From contig BQMJ01000036.1 of the NCBI GenBank assembly GCA_025991245.1, forward strand, positions 158,086-222,085: DNA of 64,000 nucleotides, given 5' to 3'. This document shows, in pieces, positions 11,077 through 18,937 of this stretch. The DNA comes from Galdieria partita (lineage: Eukaryota > Rhodophyta > Bangiophyceae > Galdieriales > Galdieriaceae). The position numbers and the translations under genes are program-made. The notes under the pieces are model-generated. The model was not told where the DNA came from and searched no databases. It saw only the letters and a program-made list of their open reading frames with translations. How positions within the stretch are numbered: the stretch's first letter is position 1; the number at the start of each line of letters is the position of its first letter.

Positions 11077-12846
11077 TTAAACATATGGCAATCGATCCAA
11101 TAATGACTTGACTTTTTCACTCACACAAATCTTTCCTTCGGTAGAAAATACAATCACATTCTCTTCTTGACATTCCAATCGATAACTAAACAATGCCATC
11201 ATACAAAGATTCTTGGCCATCGCAGTAGATGAGCTAAGATCATCTCCCATCCAACATATATCGGATAACTCTGCACCATTTCCTAAATGAAAAGTTGCAA
11301 GAGCATCATAAGGAAGTCCTTTTAAACGTTTGACATAACAAATATACAATGCACAAAGTGACAACAACAACTCTTTCTCTTGTTCCAATTGTTGATAGTC
11401 TCGTTGTAAAAATTCACTTTTCATTCTCAATGGTTGACTATTCAAGTCTCCATAAAGAATACTCAACACGCTTTCCACTCGACTATAAACATCTTTCGGC
11501 ATCGATACTGGAAACTCTCGGGTGCCTATTTTTAAAATAAAATATCTCCAAAGCCAATCTACAAAGTCTCCCAATCGACTAAGAGAATAGATTCTATCCG
11601 TTTGTTTCGTTATTTGCGGTATTCTTTCCCTCATGACTCTATTCAATAAAAGTCTCGAAAAATTCATTCTAGGTAACATAAAGGAACGAATATGCTCAAT
11701 CACAGTTGGATAACTTGTAGAAAGATTGAATTCATTGCTGTTCTTTGCAAACTCCTCTATTTGATGAAGACTGGTCGCTGGTTGAGGTAAGAAAACAACT
11801 TCACAAAAAGATAATGGAAACTTGGGTAAAGCAATTTGAGTGAGAGCAAATATTTTTCTATATTTGTGTTGTATCCTACGATTTCCTTCATCTTCTGATT
11901 CTACTGCATGAAGTCTCTTGAGTGCTCGAGAATAGGCAACTAGAAATGGAGCATAGTTTGCATTCAACTCATGAACTCCTAAAAAGGATTGACCAAAACA
12001 AGGAGCAAGTACTCGATGGTTGTATCTGATCAGCCATGAAATACTATCCGTTGCTACTTGAAACGGACGATCGACTAAGAAATAGGATTCCAATTGCTTC
12101 ACTTGTTCCGGTGTATAAATAATATTCAAAAGATATCTCACATCACACAACACCTGAAATCCCTTTGGATGATTGAGTAGCAAAGAGAAAAAGTTCCAAT
12201 AAAAGAACCATCCATAGTATTTCTCTACTCCAGGATAATATAGAGAAAAGCCTTGAAAGTCTTGCATGTTGTCATCATCCCAATCTTGACTTGAAGTATT
12301 CACAAGATTCATAGAAGAAGAAGACTTTAAGGAAGGATATAACTTGGAGAGTACTGATGAATGCGTTGGAAAGTCAACCATCAAGATACCCATCAATCTT
12401 GCTTTCCTTGACATATCTAAATGTGGAAATAGATCCACAAAGCTATGAGATAAAGATTGTATGATGGATTGAGTTATTTGTCTAAGAGAGAATGATTTCA
12501 TCTTTTGAGGTGCTGGAGGTTTCTTCAATACTTCCCATAAAGTGTTGTGAGTAGTGCGACGAATATCGAGAAGAGATTGTTTCCTTTCTTCGTCGGCTAA
12601 AATAGAGTCCTTTGTGTTCTTCTTATTTGTTTTCGTATTCAAATCTGCTGGAGACCATTCTGTTAAAGCAGCTATGCTCTCCATATAACTCTTTGCAGCG
12701 TCCAAAGGAGACGAAGAGTAATCCGATCCAACCAACTTTTTAGATACACTTTGTGCTGTTCTCGTTTCTTGTGTAAAACTTGAAAATCTTTTAGCAAGTA
12801 GTTTATGTGATTGTAACAAGAAAAAGGGTTTGCCTAGTCTATTCAT
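11077..12846 (-). CDS. Malonyl-CoA decarboxylase-like protein, divergent
   Basis: Single-exon gene of 589 residues, ATG 12846 to stop 11077. The C-terminal part matches the malonyl-CoA decarboxylase catalytic domain: SLCALYICYVKRLKGLPYD, then ATFHLGNGAELSDICWMGD (compare the animal FHLQNGA..INWMAD), with the conserved His at about residue 520. The N-terminal residues (MNRLGKPFFLLQSHKLLAKR) look like a mitochondrial or plastid presequence. Upstream is a helical region of about 450 residues with weak resemblance to the family's helical domain. The enzyme converts malonyl-CoA to acetyl-CoA and CO2. The protein is longer and more divergent than typical members (~450-490 residues), and I could not confidently place the catalytic Ser. 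It could therefore be an active enzyme or a changed paralogue. Confidence 0.6.
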   Translation of the reverse strand: MNRLGKPFFLLQSHKLLAKRFSSFTQETRTAQSVSKKLVGSDYSSSPLDAAKSYMESIAALTEWSPADLNTKTNKKNTKDSILADEERKQSLLDIRRTTHNTLWEVLKKPPAPQKMKSFSLRQITQSIIQSLSHSFVDLFPHLDMSRKARLMGILMVDFPTHSSVLSKLYPSLKSSSSMNLVNTSSQDWDDDNMQDFQGFSLYYPGVEKYYGWFFYWNFFSLLLNHPKGFQVLCDVRYLLNIIYTPEQVKQLESYFLVDRPFQVATDSISWLIRYNHRVLAPCFGQSFLGVHELNANYAPFLVAYSRALKRLHAVESEDEGNRRIQHKYRKIFALTQIALPKFPLSFCEVVFLPQPATSLHQIEEFAKNSNEFNLSTSYPTVIEHIRSFMLPRMNFSRLLLNRVMRERIPQITKQTDRIYSLSRLGDFVDWLWRYFILKIGTREFPVSMPKDVYSRVESVLSILYGDLNSQPLRMKSEFLQRDYQQLEQEKELLLSLCALYICYVKRLKGLPYDALATFHLGNGAELSDICWMGDDLSSSTAMAKNLCMMALFSYRLECQEENVIVFSTEGKICVSEKVKSLLDRLPYV

Positions 12847-12896
12847 TGGCTCGTAACGAAATGCAAAAGGGAATGAATTGTCAAAGTTGCATTAAA

Positions 12897-13669
12897 CTAA
12901 ACGAGTGTTTGTAAACGACGGCCATACATTCCTTGTCTTGCTGCATATATTCCCAACACTCCTGCCAAACCTAAACTTGCACTATAAATACTTGCTGGTT
13001 TAAGACCCGCTGTTGACTTGTATACAAGACCAGCTGAAATACCAGCTAAAGCATAGTTATATACGGTATCATCTCCAAGATAATGGTCATAAATAGACTC
13101 AAATCCTGAAAACATAAGTGCTAAGATTCCACAGGCATTGGCCAACGCAGCTCCTCTTCGTCCACTGGCATTGAGTATTGCATTGACTCGTAGTTTCCAA
13201 CTTTTGCCACTTGAAGTACGAAGACCTTCTATACATCCATAAGAACCACCAGTTACTGCGCCACTTAAATAAGATACTCCTGTCCAATACATAAGCTGCT
13301 CTCCCCAAGACTTTTTGCGATAATCCTAATATATCATATAGAGAATGAATACTTGCCCACAATACAGAATATGATATATGTACACACCGTATAGTCTTCT
13401 GCAAAAAGATATTCAGGTGAGTTTCCATAACCAGGTGCATAAACACCTAATGCAGGTGCAATAGTCAGTGGATTAATTCTATCCAAGTGACCAAAGTCCA
13501 GAGTAGGTGACTCGTTCCCACTTTGTTCATTAGAATATTCTGTAGTTGAAAATGGGTCATCTAAATAGTCGTTCCGGTCAATATATCAATTGACATACTG
13601 ATAACAAAACCTACTTCCAGTATCAAAAATAGAACTCGTATCAAAGTTGTCTTGTTGGTTGGAAGTCAT
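12897..13669 (-). CDS. TIM23: TIM23, channel subunit of the mitochondrial presequence translocase
   Basis: Three exons (13669-13615, 13560-13388, 13325-12897; introns 54 and 62 nt) encode 218 residues. The first ~80 residues are acidic and polar and include LGVYAPGYGNSPEYLF, typical of the intermembrane-space part of TIM23. The Tim17/22/23 domain follows: SGAVTGGSYGCIEGLRT, KLRVNAILNASGRRGAALAN, GFESIYDHY and AGISAGLVYKSTAGLK, with four Gly-rich helices. TIM23 forms the inner-membrane route for matrix proteins. The two small 5' exons were found by following GT/AG sites upstream of the long 3' exon. The partner protein ROMO1/Mgr2 is encoded 4.3 kb away. The 5' end is divergent from a methyltransferase across 207 nt. 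Confidence 0.92.
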
Positions 13670-13876
13670 TTCACAAACAATCCACCAATACGCGATCGAC
13701 GATGAAATGGGATTCCACAATGTTGTCTATCGATAACTCGACAGAATATGAAAGAATCAATATAGAAATCAAGAAATATACAAATATATAAATATATATA
13801 TATGTACAAATAAAAGGATTCCAAAGATGAACAAGATTCCTTTTCATTGAGAAAAGATTGAAAGGACAATCTATTC
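13670..13876. promoter_or_regulatory. Divergent promoter region, TIM23 / methyltransferase
   Basis: 207 nt between two opposed starts, with a TA/TATATG-rich core at about 13775-13805 that could serve both directions. An antisense reading frame here (13666-13878) is mostly Ile/Tyr from TA repeats and is not coding. Confidence 0.4.
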
Positions 13877-14710
13877 ATGGATCAAATAGACCCTGAAGTA
13901 CTACCTCTCTTTGGAGGTTTATCTCTGGAACAAGTATATGAAAAAGGTCGGGAAATACAACAAAAGGCTTTAGAAAAAGAATTCAACTATCGGTAGGTGT
14001 TCATTTTCCATACGAGACCTTTCTCAAAGTTACTGGAATATAGTTGCGTCGAAGGTTTCTACTTTCTAAGAATAGGGTTACGAAAGAACCCTTTATTTGA
14101 ACATATAAAACTTCAAAAAGCTTTACAAGATTGTTGTATACTTGAAGTGGGTTGTGCTTTTGGAATAGATGGTCGAGACTTGGTGTTTTCACAAGGAGTG
14201 AAACCTGAAAACTATTTGGGAATAGACATATCGAGCACTTTTATTGACTTGGGTTTCGAACTTTTTGAAGACAAGAATACAATGAAGAATTGTTTTGCTG
14301 TAAAAAGTGTAGGAGATGAGGATTTTAGTGCTTTTGTAAAGTCAAAGTTGAAGAGAGTAGACATAGTTGTCGCAACTTTGGTATTGCACGTGATTCCAAA
14401 GGAGTGCAAAGAGTTTGTTGATCAAGTATATCAACTATTGGAACCTTATCAGGGTATGTTTATAGGGGAGACTATGGGAATTGACTTGCCCGATGAGGAA
14501 CCTTTTTATTTTGAAAGACATAATAGTCCAAGAGTTTGTCATACGAGTGTATCTCTTACCAAGTTGTTCCAATCGGTTGGTTTTAAAAGAGTGGAAACTA
14601 CCTTTTTGTCTCGTTGGAGGAGAGGTGGAGAAGGTATAACTGCAACTTGTAAGGAAGACGAAGAAAAAGTTAAGAATCGAGCACGTTTGGCTTTTATTGC
14701 CTTTGCTTGA
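13877..14710 (+). CDS. Class I SAM-dependent methyltransferase
   Basis: Two exons (13877-13992 and 14044-14710, 51-nt intron) give 260 residues. The fold is shown by motif I, CCILEVGCAFGIDGRDLV (SAM-binding Gly loop), then the acidic motif II end in NYLGIDISSTFID, and a later VDIVVATLVLHVIP strand and helix as in motif IV. The rest (EPYQGMFIGETMG, VSLTKLFQSVGFKRVETT) follows the usual beta6-beta7 order. No substrate can be inferred. The start ATG 13877 lies on a separate first exon encoding MDQIDPEVLPLFGGLS. A second, unrelated-looking methyltransferase begins 56 nt downstream on the same strand. Confidence 0.85.
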
Positions 14711-14766
14711 AATAGTTTTGGAATAAAGTTGTTTTTCTTTTGGAAAAAGTATCCAACAGAAGTGGA

Positions 14767-15749
14767 ATGTTGGGAGATCGGATTAGCAAAGTGCTGAAAG
14801 AAGCTGAATATCCAAAGACTTGGCCATACACAGCAGATGACTTTTCCCGACTTGATGAAAGTAACGACTCTCGATTCTATTCTCAACCAAGATTGGTTTA
14901 TCATATTGATGACTTTGCTGTGAGAGCACTTACTAAGTTTTATCGACAACACTTTGTTCCTCTTGCAGATATCTTAGACGTGTAAGTAGTTAAAGATAAA
15001 TTGATTGGTTCATCAAGTTTGTTGTAGTTGTTCTAGTTGGGTTTCTCATTATCCTGATGACTACAAGGCTAGATTTGTGGCTGGAATAGGATTGAATGAA
15101 GTAGAATTGTCAAAGAATAACAGACTCGATGTAAGAGATATCTTTGTACATGCATGAAACGAAGATTATTTGAAATAGGAATATCATGTGATAGACTTGC
15201 AAGAGAATCCAAACTTTCCATATCCTAGTGAGAGATTCGATATAGTGACTATGGTCGTTAGTGTAGATTATTTGACTCAACCTTTGCAAGTATTCCGTGA
15301 AATAGGAAGAGTCCTCCGTCCAAAGGGAATGGCTTATATTAGTTTTAGTAACCGGTATGTGTCTTTTCTACTTGTAGTGACTGAACGTTAGTTTGTTTTC
15401 AGCTGTTTTCCTACAAAGGCAGTTTCAGTGTGGTTGTCCAGTAACGATTTGGTAAGTCTGAAAACTTTTCAACTTGAGAGTCATCACATACTGTCTTAAG
15501 CAACGAGTGTATATCGTTGGCAGTTTCTTTCATTATACGTAAGTATTTTCGTGTGATTTTCTTGTATTCAGTGCACTCATAGATACATCATAGTGCCATG
15601 TTTAGTGCTCCAACAGCTTATGACTTGAGTCCCAATTGGGGTATCACAGGTAATCAACTTGAACTTTGTACATAATTGCTAAATAGATAATATCAGATCC
15701 TCTTTATATGGTCACTGCAAGTAAACTGCCAAATGTCAATCCCACCTAG
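14767..15749 (+). CDS. Methyltransferase type 11-like protein, seven exons
   Basis: Exons 14767-14981, 15028-15130, 15179-15354, 15403-15451, 15501-15538, 15594-15649 and 15697-15749 join in frame to 229 residues; introns are 46-55 nt. Features are DILDVCSSWVSHYP at the motif I position, then VAGIGLNEVELSKN, the methyltransferase-11 strand SERFDIVTMVVSVDYLTQPL and the helix VFREIGRVLRPKGMAYISFSNR, and a C-terminal DPLYMV strand. The motif I loop is unusual (CSSWVSHYP rather than a GxGxG run), as in a plant and algal family of UbiE-like proteins I recognise only loosely. Four of the exons are under 60 nt and escape ORF finding. The stop lies just 21 nt from the convergent immunophilin stop, so the two 3' UTRs must overlap. 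Confidence 0.8.
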
Positions 15750-15770
15750 TTAGTCGACCATATATTATTC

Positions 15771-17687
15771 TCAAGAAGCAGTAATCTCTTTGGCCTTTGT
15801 TTCCTCATTCGATTTTCTTATATCGTCTTCTAGTTGTCCTAATCTCGAAAACATATTTCCAAATAGTCTGCGATCCTTTGCATCCTGTTCAGCCTTCACT
15901 TGGCGAAGTTCACGCATCTTCTTCTTTAGCGCCACGTTGGAAGGATCCAACTCTAAAGCTCGCTTTAAATCTTTCTCAGCAAGTAACACTTCAGACATCC
16001 GCAGATAAGAAGATGCTCTTCTAAATAATGCCTGCAAAGAAAACAACAACAATCAGAAAACAGCAAAGTATGACATGACAAAAAAGTTTACCAACCTTTA
16101 CATTCACTGAATCCATTTCCAAGGCTTTGTTGCATTGTTTCAACACACCGTTGGGATTGCCGAATTTCTCTTCACATGCTGCAAGATTCAAGTAGGTCTG
16201 CAATAGAATCGACTTTCCTTGTTGTTTCTGTTCTGCACTGAGATCCGATTTGTTCCGAACATCAAACTCCAAATTATTCACCACTTTTTCATATTTCCTA
16301 AAAGAACATTGTTGACAATATGTATCTCCATGTGACAGCAAAGTATACTTACTTCTTTGCCAATTTATATCTGCCGGATTTGAACAACTCGTTTCCTTTG
16401 TCTTTCGTACGTAATGCATTTTCTATCTTTTCTTCCTTTGACAAATTCCACGAGTCTTTGGCTCTTTCAAATGAGATCAATTCCAACTCGACTTGAACGG
16501 TTGAGTCTCTTGAAAAACCTTCTGGAACCACTATTCCAGCTTCCTTAAAGGCATAATTGGGTGCAATAGTCAAAACTGCCCTTTCTCCTTTCTTCATGGT
16601 TTCCAATGCCAAATCAACTCCTTCAATGACAACACCGTCTCCCACTATCAGTTCATAATTCTCTTTCTCTTCAATTATCTTTTGACTATTCCAATCCTTC
16701 ATAATCATATTCACAATAGCTTTGGTCTCATCCGAAGGTCTTTCCCAACCGTCACCTTCTTTTATAATCTTCTTAACAACTCCACCATCTTTAGAAATAT
16801 CTTCTACTTTGTTCCATCGAACCAATTCCAGCTCATACTCCACACAATGGATATCATCAGGAAGTTCGAAAGGTAGACCGGCTACTCTAATGCGTTCATC
16901 TTTGCACACAAGACGAACTTTTGATGACTTTTTCATATCTCTTATGGCCTACATGGAACAACTCAATATCCTCCAAATAGTCTATGACAGATCACGTACC
17001 TTTTCCCATAACTCAGGAATTTGACTTTCTCCTACTACAAACGACAACTCTTTCTGTTCCCAAAGAACTCGATGGTCTACGGTCTTAGCTGTTACGTTCA
17101 CGAATACTTCAGACTTATCTTGCGGACGTTCCCAACCACTTCCTTCTTCCAAGATATACTTGATGACTGTGCCATCACCGAACATATCTTTCACACTTGT
17201 CCAGTCTATCAGTTCCATTTCAAATACCAACGTTGCATTTTCTTCATGAAACACTTTTATTCAGCCATCTGACGGATTACTACTCAACATACTCACCTGG
17301 TATTTTAGGAGGCATTCCCTTTTCTCCATAACCGTATTCAGGTTTGATCGTCACTTTTGCTTTTTCACCCTTTTTCATCGTAGCTACTGCTATATCCCAA
17401 CCCTTTATCACCTGACCACTGCCAAGTGTAAACTTGAGAGGTTCTCCTCTCTCGTAACTGTTATCAAAGACATCTTCAGAGCCTTGAAGTTTCCCACTAT
17501 AGTTTACTCGTACTTCATCTCCCTTTTCTGGCCGCTTATAACCTTCACCTTGTTTCAAAATAACCTTTTCTACTCCTCCATCACCCGTTAAGTCTCCTTC
17601 ATATTTTGTTCCAATTGTTTCACTATCTGACAAGTCCTCATCTTCCAACATTGGAGGACTCGTATCCATAAGCTCGTCATCTGACAT
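15771..17687 (-). CDS. Multi-domain FKBP immunophilin with TPR domain (ROF1/FKBP62-like)
   Basis: Five exons: 17687-17297, 17253-17000, 16948-16353, 16297-16096 and 16031-15771, giving about 567 residues; introns 43-64 nt. Domains in order are an acidic start, a well-conserved FKBP domain (about 35-150; VRVNYSGKL, VIKGWDIAVATMKKGEKA, YGYGEKG), a degenerate FKBP-like domain (about 150-240), a third FKBP domain (about 250-370; VVIEGVDLALETMKKGER), and TPR repeats with a helical tail (about 380-567; YLNLAACEEKFG, ALFRRASSYLRM). FKBP domains are peptidyl-prolyl isomerases, and the TPR domain of such proteins binds the C-terminus of Hsp90. Plant ROF1/ROF2 have the same plan and respond to heat. 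A perfect three-part heat-shock element lies about 90 nt upstream. Intron 4 needs an unusual GTTGGT donor. Confidence 0.92.
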
Positions 17688-17777
17688 GATAACAAGTTAC
17701 TTGAAACTTTTCAATCGGACAATTCTTTCGCAAAGATGTGTTCATTCACAATGTGGAGGTTTTTCATTCCTTTCATC

Positions 17778-17790
17778 GAAGTTTCCAGAA
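17778..17790 (-). promoter_or_regulatory. Heat-shock element upstream of the FKBP-TPR gene
   Basis: On the plus strand this reads GAAGTTTCCAGAA, i.e. GAA-nn-TTC-nn-GAA, three perfect alternating HSF half-sites. It lies 91-103 nt upstream of the immunophilin ATG in a 159-nt spacer, where a promoter is expected. HSF binding is inferred from the motif and from the known heat response of plant ROF genes. Confidence 0.55.
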
Positions 17791-17804
17791 GAGCGCATTT
17801 CAGA

Positions 17805-17814
17805 TGGCGCCAAA
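17805..17814 (-). promoter_or_regulatory. E2F-like motif in the FKBP-TPR upstream spacer
   Basis: TGGCGCCAAA on the plus strand, which reads TTTGGCGCCA on the gene strand. This matches the TTTSSCGC E2F/DP consensus. It sits 15 nt from the heat-shock element. Similar sites occur upstream of SMC3 and the formin. Confidence 0.35.
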
Positions 17815-17846
17815 TATCTTCCTATGGTCGAATATTTTTATTGATA

Positions 17847-18467
17847 CTATTGCTTCCAACGATTTCCACAATGATGGCAAGTTACAAAAGTTGTCATAGG
17901 TTCATCCGCACTGCGTGTTTGCATCTGAAAGAAAGAGCACTTCCGAAGTCCACACTTTCTGCATTGGAACTCTTCCGAAAAAGTTTGAGTGTCAACACTT
18001 TTCTTTGATTCGCGAATACTTTCTTTTCTCAGCTGTTCGCGCTCCTTTTTAAGTTCCGGATTGGCCAATTCGTGGGGCGTCATAACCACAAAGTCCTTGG
18101 GAAGTATCGTTCTAGACAAGACGGCTTCCCGTAAACTGGCGTTCTTGGTGTCTTTCAAGTTGCGATAGAGACTTCGAAACCTTTCCTGGTATTCTTTACT
18201 CGTTTCCTTATCACATTGAACGAATAGTTGTTCCTCTATTTCTTCTACAGTCACGTGAGTAGGTATTTGTCTTTCTTGCTTCCTATCCTCCGTTGTGAGA
18301 ACTTGATAAAATAACGTGCGCACTTTATCACGCATTGGGACACCTGTGATATGAAATTGGAATGCTTTCCCATCTCTTTGTTTCTCTTGTGAGTTATTTT
18401 CTTGCTGATTTGCAGTTTCACGTTTTCTTTTATTGCTCGTTTGTGAAGAAGGCGCAGGTGCATCCAT
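17847..18467 (-). CDS. TFIIS-type transcription elongation factor lacking domain I
   Basis: Single exon, 206 residues, ATG 18467. A short basic N-terminus (SNKRKRE) leads directly into the central Pol II-binding domain (about 40-150; MRDKVRTLFYQVL, then SREYQERFRSLYRNLKDTKN-like and LREAVLSRTILPKDFV). The C-terminal zinc ribbon (about 165-206) carries the CxxC pair CRKCG, the catalytic acidic loop RSADEP and a second pair CHHCG. TFIIS inserts the RSADE hairpin into Pol II to stimulate cleavage of backtracked RNA. Full-length TFIIS (about 300 residues) also has an N-terminal helical LW/TND domain, which is missing here. Either it was lost or an upstream exon was overlooked, though no obvious one exists in the 470 nt upstream. 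Confidence 0.9.
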   Translation of the reverse strand: MDAPAPSSQTSNKRKRETANQQENNSQEKQRDGKAFQFHITGVPMRDKVRTLFYQVLTTEDRKQERQIPTHVTVEEIEEQLFVQCDKETSKEYQERFRSLYRNLKDTKNASLREAVLSRTILPKDFVVMTPHELANPELKKEREQLRKESIRESKKSVDTQTFSEEFQCRKCGLRKCSFFQMQTRSADEPMTTFVTCHHCGNRWKQ

Positions 18468-18937
18468 TATTCTTCATTCAGAAGTCGTTTTATCAATCGA
18501 TCTTATGGGACGTTGAACTTGGATTGTGTCCTCATGTACCTAAGAAAAGGCAAAATGGATGTATATTTATAAAGTGTGGTTGAACTGAGTAGTTGATTGG
18601 GAGAATTCCCTTGTATATTTACATAAATGATATTCTATCATTTCTATATGTTTGTTCGAACTATTATGGTTATACATCATTGATAAGAAATACAGTGCCA
18701 TTTATGAATTTTCCTTGACATCCATTTGGAATTCACACAACAACAGGGTAGTTGTTGAAATCTTTCAAAATCTGAAAGTCTCAATAGTAAGAGAGTATGG
18801 AATGTTTATATAAAAACACTTTTAAATCAATATGTCGATAAACAAGTGTCTCAAGAGAGATGATATCGCCTCTTTCAATGGCTGAACAGGATCTTGTCTG
18901 TAAACCACATCGTTTTCACACAATCATTTCATTTACA
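18468..18937. other. Intergenic spacer
   Basis: 470 nt between the TFIIS start and the formin stop, both on the minus strand. It is A+T-rich and should carry the formin 3' end and the TFIIS promoter. No gene or repeat is seen. Confidence 0.5.
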
